Below are positions 24,645-33,294 of a stretch of 34,693 nt of DNA, in pieces; within the stretch, counting starts at the first letter, position 1; every line of letters starts with the position of its first letter. The notes beneath the pieces were generated by a model. That model did not search any database. It was not told where the DNA came from and worked only from the letters and a program-made list of their open reading frames with translations. The translations under genes and the position numbers were made by a program. Source of the DNA: Lachnospiraceae bacterium (lineage in GTDB: Bacteria > Bacillota > Clostridia > Lachnospirales > Lachnospiraceae); assembly GCA_017436865.1 (NCBI GenBank), contig JAFSCH010000014.1, positions 1 through 34,693 of the forward strand, read 5' to 3'.

Positions 24645-25706
24645 ATGAAATTTGACAAATTAGCTAATTCTATAATAAGTATAAATGACAAAGCAGGTTC
24701 TACAGCAAAAAGTGCCGTGAATCAGCTTATGACTTTACGAAATTGGGCGATTGGATACTACATCGTAGAATATGAGCAGGCTGGAAGTGACAGAGCTGAA
24801 TATGGAACACAACTATTAAAAAATTTGGAAAATAAAATTGCTCAAAAAGGCATGAACTCCACACTGTTTAAGCTCTGTCGAAATTTTTATTTGTTGTATC
24901 CTCAAATTGGTGCGACAGTGTCGAACCAATTTGAATTACCGGATTTTGAAAAAAGTTTGACAACGTCGCACCAATTTGAAACGAAGCCGGAAATTTTGGT
25001 AAGCAATCTCTCGTTTTCCCATATTAGGGAAATTATGGTTATTGAAGATGCTTTTGAAAGATTTTTTTATGAAACAGAGTGCATGAAATGTAATTGGAGC
25101 GTAAGAAAGCTTCGCAGACAAATTAAAACGAATCTGTTTGTAAGAGCAGGAATCAGCCAAAAGCCGGAACTATTGTTGGCGAAGTCAGTAGATAATGCAA
25201 CTTCAAATGCGTTAACAATCAAAGACCCGTTTACCTTTGAATTTCTTGGTTTAGATGCCAAAGAAGCCGTAAGCGAATCTGATTTAGAACAGGCACTAAT
25301 GGACCATTTGCAGGAATTCATGCTTGAATTAGGACAAGGTTTTTGCTTTGAAGCAAGGCAAAAGCGTATCATAATTGATGATAAATATTATTTCATCGAT
25401 TTGGTTTTTTACAACAGATTGTTACACTGCAATGTTATTATTGAATTAAAGAATGATGAGTTTAAGCATGAGGATTTAGGACAATTAAATGCCTATGTGG
25501 GGTACTACAAAAAGAACGAAATGTTACCGGGTGATAATCCGCCGGTAGAAATTTTGCTTTGCACCGATAAGGGTTCGCAGATGGTAGAATATGCATTGTC
25601 AGGAATGGATAACCAATTGTTTGTCTCAACATATATGCTCCATTTGCCGGATAAGAGGAAATTGGAAGAATTTATGCTGAAAGAATTGGAAGAAATGGGA
25701 ATGTAA
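24645..25706 (+). CDS. YhcG-like PD-(D/E)XK nuclease (DUF1016)
   Basis: 353 residues. The N-terminal half (about 1-165) is the helical DUF1016 domain with the conserved LSFSHIREIM and FFYETECMKCNWSVRKLRRQ. The C-terminal half has a nuclease core: D252 in FIDLVFYN and E267-x-K269 in VIIELKN. YhcG-like proteins are DNA-acting and often linked to restriction-modification or mobile DNA, but here no partner genes are adjacent. GGGGG lies before the ATG. The linker carries a near repeat (TVSNQFE and TTSHQFE). A terminator follows. Confidence 0.87.
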   Translation: MKFDKLANSIISINDKAGSTAKSAVNQLMTLRNWAIGYYIVEYEQAGSDRAEYGTQLLKNLENKIAQKGMNSTLFKLCRNFYLLYPQIGATVSNQFELPDFEKSLTTSHQFETKPEILVSNLSFSHIREIMVIEDAFERFFYETECMKCNWSVRKLRRQIKTNLFVRAGISQKPELLLAKSVDNATSNALTIKDPFTFEFLGLDAKEAVSESDLEQALMDHLQEFMLELGQGFCFEARQKRIIIDDKYYFIDLVFYNRLLHCNVIIELKNDEFKHEDLGQLNAYVGYYKKNEMLPGDNPPVEILLCTDKGSQMVEYALSGMDNQLFVSTYMLHLPDKRKLEEFMLKELEEMGM

Positions 25707-25770
25707 CAGTAGAAATGCTTGAGAATCTTTGAATTTATAGGAGCATTGAATTTGAATAATGAGATGCATA

Positions 25771-25821
25771 ACAAGGTATTCTATATCAGTTTAAGTGGCT
25801 GATACAGAATACCTTGTTTTT
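25771..25821 (+). terminator. terminator of the YhcG-like gene
   Basis: ACAAGGTATTCT-ATATCAG pairs with CTGATAC-AGAATACCTTGT (stem of ~18 bp with a small bulge), followed by five T. Confidence 0.88.
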
Positions 25822-25822
25822 G

Positions 25823-25891
25823 TAACTAAGTAGTCTTGTTTTGTAAGTCAGTTGTATGATTGTTGAAATTAAGTAAGTGAATAGATATGAT
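25823..25891 (+). promoter_or_regulatory. LytTR-type promoter of the second LytTR operon
   Basis: Half-sites TAACTAAGT (25823-25831) and TAAGTCAGT (25844-25852), embedded in TGTAA(C/G)T(A/C)AGT(A/T)GT, lie 21 bp apart. They are followed after 10 bp by -35 TTGAAA (25863-25868), a 17-bp spacer and -10 TATGAT (25886-25891). The second half-site agrees with the general LytTR consensus at 8 of 9 positions. Confidence 0.7.
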
Positions 25892-25910
25892 AGGTACAGG
25901 AGGTGACGCA

Positions 25911-26321
25911 ATGAAACTAATACTTAAGGAAAATCCGGATGTGGAATTAACTGTGACAGTGGAATATCCCAAGCAGAGTAGCCAAGTATCACGTATCATT
26001 CAGAAACTGAGAACAGAGGAACAGTTTCTAATTGGTAGCGAGAATTGCAGAAATTATAAAGTCTTGGTGTCGGATATTTTCTATATCGAAAGCGTTGACA
26101 AGCGTACTTTTATATATACAAAGGGAATGGTATTTAGAAGTGAAAAACGCTTGTACCAGTTAGAAAATGAACTGAAAGAATATGATTTTGTAAAAGTGAG
26201 TAGAACTTGTTTGGTGAATATTAATGAGCTTGTACATATAAAGGCGTTGGCAAACAGTAGATTGGAAGCGGAGTTGTCTAATGGAGAAAAAATAATTGTT
26301 TCAAGAACATATATTCCATAA
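25911..26321 (+). CDS. stand-alone LytTR regulator (second copy)
   Basis: 136 residues; the LytTR domain spans about 35-136 (KVLVSDIFYIESVDKRTFIY, then DFVKVSRTCLVNINELVHIK). No receiver domain. The start at 25911 has AGGAGG 7 bases upstream; an ATG at 25887 overlaps the -10 and is rejected. The stop comes right after VSRTYIP. The next codons (IKRKI) look like the usual C-terminal residues, so the last ~9 residues may be lost. It heads an operon with a DUF3021 protein and a CPBP protein and has its own paired repeat. Confidence 0.88.
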   Translation: MKLILKENPDVELTVTVEYPKQSSQVSRIIQKLRTEEQFLIGSENCRNYKVLVSDIFYIESVDKRTFIYTKGMVFRSEKRLYQLENELKEYDFVKVSRTCLVNINELVHIKALANSRLEAELSNGEKIIVSRTYIP

Positions 26322-26353
26322 ATAAAAAGAAAGATTTTTAAGGAGGTGTAGAT

Positions 26354-26761
26354 GTGAAGAAATATATACAAAAATCATTAATGTTGTCAGCAATAATATG
26401 GATTATTGTTACGTTAGTTTCGTTCTTGTGTTTTGAATATAGGGAAGAGATGAAACTGAATTTCTTAATTTTGATTGTGTCGTTTCTAGGTATGGGAATT
26501 CATTATTTTACATCGTACATATTTTATGATAGCTTTTTGAAGGAATTAATCTGTAAATATATTTTAGTGGAAAGTATGGTTTTGGTTATTGGAATATTCA
26601 GTGGATGGTTCATCGAAACAAATTGGTGGATGTCTTTTATATATGTGACTCCCGTTTTTGTTTTAGCGTATTTGTTGGGAATTACACAAATGAGGCGAGA
26701 TGTTCAAGCAATTAATCTAAAACTTGCTGAAAAGAAAGTGGGGAAGTCATATGAAGAATAG
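26354..26761 (+). CDS. DUF3021-type membrane protein, LytTR partner
   Basis: 135 residues with four membrane helices, starting at GTG with AAGGAGGTG upstream. DUF3021 proteins are the usual membrane partner of LytTR regulators in LytTR regulatory systems and are thought to hold the regulator inactive. It lies 32 bp after the LytTR gene and overlaps the following CPBP gene by 11 bp, so the three form one transcript. Confidence 0.85.
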   Translation: MKKYIQKSLMLSAIIWIIVTLVSFLCFEYREEMKLNFLILIVSFLGMGIHYFTSYIFYDSFLKELICKYILVESMVLVIGIFSGWFIETNWWMSFIYVTPVFVLAYLLGITQMRRDVQAINLKLAEKKVGKSYEE

Positions 26762-27647
26762 CAGAAAATATATGTCGGATAAATATTTGCTTCTCTTTTT
26801 TGTACTCACACTTTTATGGACATGGATATGTGGGTTCACACCGGTAATATTCGATTTTACAGGTACACCGGCTGGTACTTTTCTGTTTTATTTTGGTGGT
26901 GGTGCACCTTCTGTCGTAGCATTGTTTCTTGTGTTTTTCACATATCCTAAGGAAAAGATAAAAGATTATTTTCGTAGATGTTTTAGTTTCAAATATATGG
27001 GATGGAAATGGCCGCTAATTACTATCTGCGTTTTTTCGGTCATAACAATCATAAGCTTGTTTATAGGAATTGGATTATTAAAATATGATATGCCTACAAT
27101 GGATTTTATGCATGCCATTATTGATAATCCACTCATGCTGTTATTGGTTTTACTGATTTCGCTTATATCCGGTCCTTTGAATGAAGAATTCGGATGGAGA
27201 GGATATGCACTTGATAAACTGTTAGTTCGGTTTGGCTTTCTTGGTGCTTCGGCGATTCTTGGATTTATCTGGGGAATATGGCACTTACCATGGTACTTTA
27301 CACCGGGACAGGCACAGTATAATTTATTACAAGATTCCGTTTTTCATGCAATTATGTTTATTCCCAGTGTGATGATGTTAAGCTCGTGGGTTACCTTTGT
27401 CTACATAAAGACAAAGCGTAGTATATTGGCAGGAGCATTGGTGCATATGTTTAGTAATTTAATAGGCAGCCAGTTACTATCCTCTTACACGACACAGATT
27501 AGTATGATTATCCGGTATGCAAATATGGTCTTTTTTGCAATTATAATGCTATATGTAATTTTTTCAAAAAAATATGACAATGAGGTAAAAAAACAGATTG
27601 CTACGATTAAAGAAGATGAAGAGAAATTTTTACGGGATGTTGATTGA
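26751..27647 (+). CDS. CPBP-family intramembrane metalloprotease
   Basis: 298 residues, about eight membrane helices. The active-site signature is intact: EEFGWR at 145-150, then the His of GIWHLPWYF and a further HMFSN. Family members include Rce1-type proteases and bacteriocin-immunity proteins. The start at 26751 has GTGGGGAAG upstream. As third gene of a LytTR-DUF3021 operon it is the probable effector of this system, for example cleaving a membrane peptide or giving self-immunity; the latter is inference. Confidence 0.87.
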   Translation: MKNSRKYMSDKYLLLFFVLTLLWTWICGFTPVIFDFTGTPAGTFLFYFGGGAPSVVALFLVFFTYPKEKIKDYFRRCFSFKYMGWKWPLITICVFSVITIISLFIGIGLLKYDMPTMDFMHAIIDNPLMLLLVLLISLISGPLNEEFGWRGYALDKLLVRFGFLGASAILGFIWGIWHLPWYFTPGQAQYNLLQDSVFHAIMFIPSVMMLSSWVTFVYIKTKRSILAGALVHMFSNLIGSQLLSSYTTQISMIIRYANMVFFAIIMLYVIFSKKYDNEVKKQIATIKEDEEKFLRDVD

Positions 27648-27784
27648 AAGCAAGAAAAACTTTCAGTCTTACAGAGACTTCGCTATGCGACCTCCATTAC
27701 ATAAATTTGTAAGACACATTCTAACAAATTTGAAATTAGAACATTCTTAAGCGGCGTGTTATATACCCTCTACCTGCTAATCAC

Positions 27785-28249
27785 TTATCTTTTCTCATAT
27801 GCATGAGGATAATATACTTCTATCTCATTGAGATAATTATCGTCAAATACCAGCATTTCGCGATACATTTCCCCTCCAAGTGATGGATTATAATTCCATA
27901 TAACCAGAGGTTTTATAATGTATAATTCATTATCCTTTTTTTCAAATACTTCTGTGTATTGCGGAAATCTACTATCATAATTTTCACGTCCCATATTGTA
28001 TTCATGTGTTCCATACTCTACAACACTGGCAATCCCATGAATCTGCAATGTTCCTACGGTAATTGCTACATGCTTATTAAATGCTATATTTTTGCATTTT
28101 AAGGTATCTGAATAACTTCCAAAATACAAATTGCAATCTTCATCAAAAGAAAAACAAACCACTGAATTATCAGGATATTTTTTTCCTATAGTTCCGACAC
28201 TAATTAATTTTTGTGATGCAAGTATCTTGCAAACATCTTCTTTCGTCAT
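27785..28249 (-). CDS. PPOX-type flavin-binding protein
   Basis: 154 residues with the split-barrel pattern of the pyridoxamine 5'-phosphate oxidase family: LASQKLISVGTIGKKYPDNS, then DCNLYFGSYSDTLKCKNIAF and VAITVG. Such small proteins bind FMN or F420, or haem. No strong ribosome site is visible before the ATG. It stands alone. Confidence 0.8.
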   Translation of the reverse strand: MTKEDVCKILASQKLISVGTIGKKYPDNSVVCFSFDEDCNLYFGSYSDTLKCKNIAFNKHVAITVGTLQIHGIASVVEYGTHEYNMGRENYDSRFPQYTEVFEKKDNELYIIKPLVIWNYNPSLGGEMYREMLVFDDNYLNEIEVYYPHAYEKR

Positions 28250-28403
28250 TATTTTATTTTTAGTAGCAGACTATGTTGCATGTCTAAGAGTATTATAAAA
28301 TAAGCATTTATTTCATCCTTTACACAAAACACTGTCTACTACGTCCTCCTTTTTTCTCATCGACACATTGGAATTTATCTAACTGTTTTATAAATTGGAA
28401 TTG

Positions 28404-29168
28404 TTATTTTGTAATTTCTATAATCATATATGTTGGAGTTTCAATAAAACTATTATATCTACCAAAAGCAGTTTCTTTCCATGCTTCTGGCGGTAAAGGT
28501 TCTTCAATTCTTTTAACCGATAAGCCTGCCTTTACTATTGCGTTAATATAGTCTCCAAATGTATAATGATAACTTACACTAAGTTCATTTTCAAAATCAT
28601 CATTATACTCTATCCACGGTTGAATATAAGCCCGCTTGCTTCTATCCAAGTAACGAACGGTCCACTCATCGTCATCTGGAAATTTATTTCCTTGCTCAAC
28701 AGGATACATAGCAGAATATATCGGATTGATTACTGAGATAATACAAGTTCCGTTGGATTTTAAACACTTGAAAATGTTTGCAAAAAAATTATCTAATTTT
28801 TCAATATAATGCGTTGTTGTGGATGAAAAAATTATATCAAATTCTGTTTGAACATAATCAAATGCGTTAGTTACATCTCCTAAAATGAATTCGGCTTGTG
28901 AGTGACATTCACCAGCCTTTTTCTTTGCAATACTTAACATCTCATCTGATAGGTCTATCCCAATAATTTTCTGCGGATTAAACTGCTCTAATAAAAATGT
29001 AAAAATCCCAGTACCACATCCTAAATCAAGCACATCTTTTTCTTTTATGTTAGGTAACATATTTTTAATACACTTCCATTCAATATTGTAACTATATGAG
29101 TCTGGCGAATTATTAAATATCTCATAGGCAGTTGCCATACTATTCCAATTTTCCTTAATGCTTTTCAT
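28404..29168 (-). CDS. class I SAM-dependent methyltransferase
   Basis: 254 residues. SAM-binding motif I is VLDLGCGTG at residues 46-54; GIDLSDEM follows as the acidic motif II and EFILGDV as motif III. The C-terminal part has no substrate signature. The start at 29168 has GGAGG 5 bases upstream; an alternative GTG four codons earlier overlaps that site. The target is unknown. Confidence 0.87.
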   Translation of the reverse strand: MKSIKENWNSMATAYEIFNNSPDSYSYNIEWKCIKNMLPNIKEKDVLDLGCGTGIFTFLLEQFNPQKIIGIDLSDEMLSIAKKKAGECHSQAEFILGDVTNAFDYVQTEFDIIFSSTTTHYIEKLDNFFANIFKCLKSNGTCIISVINPIYSAMYPVEQGNKFPDDDEWTVRYLDRSKRAYIQPWIEYNDDFENELSVSYHYTFGDYINAIVKAGLSVKRIEEPLPPEAWKETAFGRYNSFIETPTYMIIEITK

Positions 29169-29229
29169 AACTACCTCCACAAATTCTTATTTGTCTAACA
29201 GTTTTACATGTTCAAAGTTACATTTATAA

Positions 29230-29865
29230 TCATCTAATCAAAGCTCGTACTACCTGTTCGTAACGCTTTGATTTCATTTCAATATCTTCTCTGGTTACTC
29301 CATAATACTTATGTACATCTTTAAAAATCTTATGAAATCTTCTCATTTCTTTTTTATTTCCAGAAACACCACCACCAATATAAGCAAATCTTTTTTCTAT
29401 AATGATATACATATTATCATTAATATCATCAAAGGGAATCTGGAACTTATGGAAATCAATATCAAATTTCTCTATCGGTATTTCCATAGCTCTTTGGTGT
29501 CTCTCTTGAAATTCTCTGATATGTGCCTGTATATCTTCTTTCGATTCACTCTTTAACTGAGGCATTGTGGCATACTCACCTAATAATTCCGGTGCATGTT
29601 GCATGATAAAAGATGCTCTCATCTCATTATATTCTTGGTGTACCTCTTCGCCTTCAACTTCAACAAATCCATGTACATTTACAATATAATCTATTACTTC
29701 ATCAAGAGTATGGCTATTAGCTTTAATAGTTCTTTCCACATACGCTCTTTTTAATTTATATCTGCATTTTTCTAGTTTCCGTCGCAATATTAATTTAGCA
29801 TTTTTCTTAATAAGGGATACCGATGTTGGACCATCTGCTCCTCCTATAATTGTATTCTTTCTCAA
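29230..29865 (-). CDS. unknown protein with N-terminal IIGGADGPTS motif
   Basis: 211 residues, soluble, charged and helical in the middle. The first residues read MRKNTIIGGADGPTSVSL; the GGADGPTS stretch is the re-entrant loop signature of Na+-translocating decarboxylase beta subunits, but here it stands alone at the N-terminus without membrane helices. Similar heads occur, as I recall, on unrelated small proteins in gut Clostridia. The rest (VNVHGFVEVEGEE, FHKIFKDVHKYYGVTREDIE) gives no family that I recognise. Confidence 0.65.
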   Translation of the reverse strand: MRKNTIIGGADGPTSVSLIKKNAKLILRRKLEKCRYKLKRAYVERTIKANSHTLDEVIDYIVNVHGFVEVEGEEVHQEYNEMRASFIMQHAPELLGEYATMPQLKSESKEDIQAHIREFQERHQRAMEIPIEKFDIDFHKFQIPFDDINDNMYIIIEKRFAYIGGGVSGNKKEMRRFHKIFKDVHKYYGVTREDIEMKSKRYEQVVRALIR

Positions 29866-29946
29866 AGCTCATATACTCCTTATCAATTCAAGTTATCTAA
29901 CTGTTTACTCCATACAATTGAACTATGCTCAACAAGTATATATTTA

Positions 29947-30480
29947 CTATCTTTCAATCATTAATCTGCACTGTATTCCTTGGCGCATAACAGTCCCATT
30001 GTTACACTCGTAAGGAATATCCTTTTCAAATATAAAACCTAATTTTGCCATCACATTACCGGATGCCGGATTTTCTTTTGCATATCTGCCAACAATCTGT
30101 GAAAGCTTCAATTCTTTCGTTGCAAATTCGATTACTCGCTTCATTGCTTCCGTTGTATAGCCCTTACCCCAATACTTTTTCCCAAGATTATAGCCAATTT
30201 CCCAGCACTGTACTTCCTCTTCATAATAAATAAGAGCTGTACCTATCAATATGTTTGTATCCTTTAACACAATTGCAAATCTATACCAATCTGGCTTTTC
30301 TATCTGACCAAGCTCAAATGCAATCCACTCTCTAGTTTTCTCTATATCATTGTGGCTTGTCCAAAACATATATTTTGCAACATCAGGATCACTTTCCCAG
30401 CATTCAAATACATCTGTAGCATCCTCTTCTTTAAATGAGCGTAATACTAACCTTTCCGTTTCCAATATAGGTGTTTTCAT
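29947..30480 (-). CDS. GNAT N-acetyltransferase (RimJ/RimL type)
   Basis: 177 residues starting MKTPILETERLVLRSFKEED, the typical head of RimJ/RimL-like acetyltransferases; the acetyl-CoA loop region is NLGKKYWGKGYTTEAMKRV. The chosen ATG has GGAAGG about 10 bases upstream. The substrate is unknown. It belongs to a leftward group of small acetyltransferases. Confidence 0.85.
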   Translation of the reverse strand: MKTPILETERLVLRSFKEEDATDVFECWESDPDVAKYMFWTSHNDIEKTREWIAFELGQIEKPDWYRFAIVLKDTNILIGTALIYYEEEVQCWEIGYNLGKKYWGKGYTTEAMKRVIEFATKELKLSQIVGRYAKENPASGNVMAKLGFIFEKDIPYECNNGTVMRQGIQCRLMIER

Positions 30481-30535
30481 TTTCTTTCGGTCCTTCCAAA
30501 TCTTCTTAATTAACCACACTAAATATCAGTTCTTC

Positions 30536-31045
30536 TTATTCTGCAGGACTTACTTCAAACAAATATGCAGTACCTAGTGCAGCATCATATACATCCTCCA
30601 CACCAGTTACTTCTCTTACCTCATTTACAGCAACCTCTGCAATAACACTCTTCCAGAACTTGTGGGAAACCGGATTATTCGGATGAACCATCAGCTCCCA
30701 TTTGCCCGGATGCTTTTTCAACACCTCAATAGCTGCCTTTTTCCCAATTCCCTGTCTGCGATATTTCTTCATCACGAAAAATTCAGACATGCATAAGGTA
30801 TCCGGCTCTTTCGCTACATAGCAAAAACCGCACACCATCACAAAGCCTGCAAGCTTACCATTTACCTTAATAAAATACGGATGTCTGTTCTCTTCTGTCC
30901 AATAGTAATCCAGATAGGAATATCCGTATAAACCGTAAGAATTTACATCACTATTCTCATACTCTGAAAAGTCATATTCATATAACTCAATCAAATGCGC
31001 TAATATCTCTCTTTGTTCTTCTTCAACTCTTACAATTTCTAACAT
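30536..31045 (-). CDS. GNAT N-acetyltransferase
   Basis: 169 residues; the acetyl-CoA binding signature RRQGIGKKAA is clear, followed by WELMVHPNNPVSHKFWKSV. RBS GAGGGG precedes the ATG. It lies 24 bp behind the DJ-1/PfpI gene, so the two may be co-transcribed. Confidence 0.85.
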   Translation of the reverse strand: MLEIVRVEEEQREILAHLIELYEYDFSEYENSDVNSYGLYGYSYLDYYWTEENRHPYFIKVNGKLAGFVMVCGFCYVAKEPDTLCMSEFFVMKKYRRQGIGKKAAIEVLKKHPGKWELMVHPNNPVSHKFWKSVIAEVAVNEVREVTGVEDVYDAALGTAYLFEVSPAE

Positions 31046-31069
31046 GTTTTACCCCTCTTCTATGCAAAA

Positions 31070-31654
31070 TTAACATTCATATCCCATTGCATATTTTACT
31101 TCCTGCATTCTTTCTGTACCTATCAACATCTCTAATAATCGAAAAGCTACCCCTGCAGCCGTTTCCGGGCAATATGAAGTAATGATATTTCCATCTACAA
31201 CAATAGGTTCATTAATAACATTTACACCATATTCTGCTAATTCCTGCTGTGTTTTTCCACCATCTAAATGATAAACAGTCGCTCTTTTTCCTGTTAAAAT
31301 ACCGCTTTCAGCCAAAGCAAATGCTGCCACACATACGGTTGCGATTGGCTTTCCCTTCTCGTGAAACGCACGAATCAGCTCCTTCGTCTTAGCATGAAAG
31401 GCTTCTTCCTTAAATCCAAACTCTCGAAATCCGCCCAGAATGGCAAGTGCATCATAGTCCTTCACATCCACTTCATCTATCAACACATCCATCTGCATTG
31501 GAACATTGAACGTACTAATAACCTGTTTCTGAAAACCACAGGTATGTACATGCACATCATTGCCAAAGGATTCCCTTGCCCAGCCCATGACATCAATAAA
31601 TACACTGAACTCCATTGTTTCAAATGCTTTTGCACACAATAATAGTACTTTCAT
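31070..31654 (-). CDS. DJ-1/PfpI-family protein
   Basis: 194 residues of the class I glutamine amidotransferase-like DJ-1 fold. Seen: YDALAILGGF (acidic/Gly turn) and the nucleophile elbow ATVCVAAFALAESG with Cys108. These proteins act as deglycases, chaperones or redox sensors; the activity here is unknown. Neighbouring acetyltransferase genes run in the same direction with short gaps. Confidence 0.85.
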   Translation of the reverse strand: MKVLLLCAKAFETMEFSVFIDVMGWARESFGNDVHVHTCGFQKQVISTFNVPMQMDVLIDEVDVKDYDALAILGGFREFGFKEEAFHAKTKELIRAFHEKGKPIATVCVAAFALAESGILTGKRATVYHLDGGKTQQELAEYGVNVINEPIVVDGNIITSYCPETAAGVAFRLLEMLIGTERMQEVKYAMGYEC

Positions 31655-31678
31655 TACTTACTCTTCTATCCTTTTCGA

Positions 31679-32200
31679 TTACTTCTGTTCTCTAGCCAAC
31701 ACCGCATATACATAAGTGTCCTTCCAAATCGGCTGATTCTGCTCATCCTTCCGGAAATATACATTCTTCTTAAAATGTGCCTCTCTTTTGAATCTCAGAT
31801 TCTCAAGCAATTTCCAGGAATTCTCATTCATCGGGTCGCATTCTGCATAGATTCTATGTACTCCGTTCTGAAATGCTGCTTCTATTACCTTTTTACAGCT
31901 TTCTTTTGCATAACCTTTATTCCAGTAATCCTCGTTGAAAACATATCCAATCTCTAAGGACTCAAAATCTCTTTTTCCAAGATAAACATTTCCTATCATT
32001 TTTCCTGTTTCTTTTAATTCAACGGCTATCATTTCATCCGTAGATATACGCCATTCCAGATTTCCTTTTACCTCTTCCATGGTCATTGCCTCATATGGCT
32101 CATGCTCCACAACCTTTGGATTGGACAGGTATTCATACAAATCCTGCAAATCTTCTTCCTTATATCTTCTTAAAATCAATCGTTCTGTTTCAATTCTCAT
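31679..32200 (-). CDS. GNAT N-acetyltransferase (RimJ/RimL type)
   Basis: 173 residues with head MRIETERLILRRYKEEDLQD and acetyl-CoA region GYVFNEDYWNKGYAKESCKK. AGGAAAGG precedes the ATG. A fragment of a TetR gene lies directly upstream (32212-32302). Confidence 0.86.
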   Translation of the reverse strand: MRIETERLILRRYKEEDLQDLYEYLSNPKVVEHEPYEAMTMEEVKGNLEWRISTDEMIAVELKETGKMIGNVYLGKRDFESLEIGYVFNEDYWNKGYAKESCKKVIEAAFQNGVHRIYAECDPMNENSWKLLENLRFKREAHFKKNVYFRKDEQNQPIWKDTYVYAVLAREQK

Positions 32201-32211
32201 TTTCTATCACC

Positions 32212-32302
32212 TTTCCTCATCCTGAAACTTGTTGTACCACCGCATCGCATTGAATACGCCCGGATTCGTAGTTGCATATTCATAAAAGGCATAACACATC
32301 GC
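32212..32302 (-). pseudogene. 91-bp TetR gene fragment (duplicate of 34285-34375)
   Basis: 86 of 91 bases match the TetR gene at 34285-34375 on the same strand, coding for a YEYATTNPGVFNAM-like segment. The flanking sequence is unrelated. It is a relic of a second TetR gene or of a short duplication. Confidence 0.8.
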
Positions 32303-32345
32303 TACTATGGTTAATAATGTAACTAATTGTATTAGTTTTTCAAAC

Positions 32346-33254
32346 TTAAGGTTTTACCTGAAGCTGAAAAATATACTCTTTCTTCCATTCTTTTGCACCT
32401 TTCTTCGCAAAAATGACATTTTCCCGCTCTTTATACCACGCATTGATTACTACATATTGAATTTTCTTATGAAACAAATCATTTTTTACTCTATCCAGCA
32501 GTATTTCAAGAGCTCCTTCCTCTAAATACTCCTGACGGACTGCAACCGGATACAAATATGCGTATTCCTTTACACTGTCAATAAATCCCATTGTGTAAGC
32601 TACGCATTTCTCTTCTTCATTTAAAACAGCCCATGCCATAATATCTCCACTTTCATCCGCAAGCATATTGGAAACCACTTTCCCGTTTGGCACATAAGAG
32701 CTTTCCGGCCAGACATATTGATAGGTTTGAGCTAGCTTCTCACATAATATAGTATCTTCTTTATCTACCCTGACAACACGATATGATTTCTCGATATGTT
32801 CTGCTTTTTCCTCACTCAGAGCCAGTCTTCGTCTTTCATCCTCAAAATCCAGCTTTACTGCACTATAACTTTCCAATAATTGTATTCTTTCATAATCTTC
32901 TGCACATGCCGTCAATTCTATCTTTTCTTTTTCCGGAAATCTTGCTTTCACATCCGCAAGAATATCTTCCAGTATCTCTGTTTCTAAATATTTGTACGCC
33001 TTAGAAACCTGCATAAAATACTGATCCTGCTCTTCATTATGCCAAAATGCAACGATTTCTCCATCTTGTTCCCAGACTTTTATATGTGAAAACCAGTCCT
33101 CTTCACCTGGAAATGTAATACCATTATTTACTGCATATCTGCAAAAGGTCAGTCTTCCGACATCCCAATTCAAATAGCTTCCACATGTATAATTCTTGGT
33201 TAAAAAGTGATATAAATTACTATAATCCTCTACTTTTGCCTGTCTTATTATCAT
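32346..33254 (-). CDS. double-length GNAT-like protein
   Basis: 302 residues, about twice the usual GNAT length, suggesting two lobes. The N-terminal lobe starts MIIRQAKVEDYSNLYHFLTK; the C-terminal lobe holds AYLYPVAVRQEYLEEGALEILL, where the acetyl-CoA loop is weak (no RxxGxG/A). It may be inactive or use an unusual cofactor fit. The start has AGAGGTG six bases upstream; a GTG three codons earlier overlaps that site. Confidence 0.72.
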   Translation of the reverse strand: MIIRQAKVEDYSNLYHFLTKNYTCGSYLNWDVGRLTFCRYAVNNGITFPGEEDWFSHIKVWEQDGEIVAFWHNEEQDQYFMQVSKAYKYLETEILEDILADVKARFPEKEKIELTACAEDYERIQLLESYSAVKLDFEDERRRLALSEEKAEHIEKSYRVVRVDKEDTILCEKLAQTYQYVWPESSYVPNGKVVSNMLADESGDIMAWAVLNEEEKCVAYTMGFIDSVKEYAYLYPVAVRQEYLEEGALEILLDRVKNDLFHKKIQYVVINAWYKERENVIFAKKGAKEWKKEYIFQLQVKP

Positions 33255-33294
33255 ACAAAGCACCTCTCATATACGACTACTTTTTGATTACTCA

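Noticed and set aside
25788-25799. TTTAAGTGGC in the loop of the YhcG terminator, similar to the LytTR box
   Set aside because: Lies in a terminator loop, single copy; chance match.
27648-27784. Terminator after the CPBP gene
   Set aside because: Several short complementary pieces exist, but no stem followed by a T-run could be placed with confidence.
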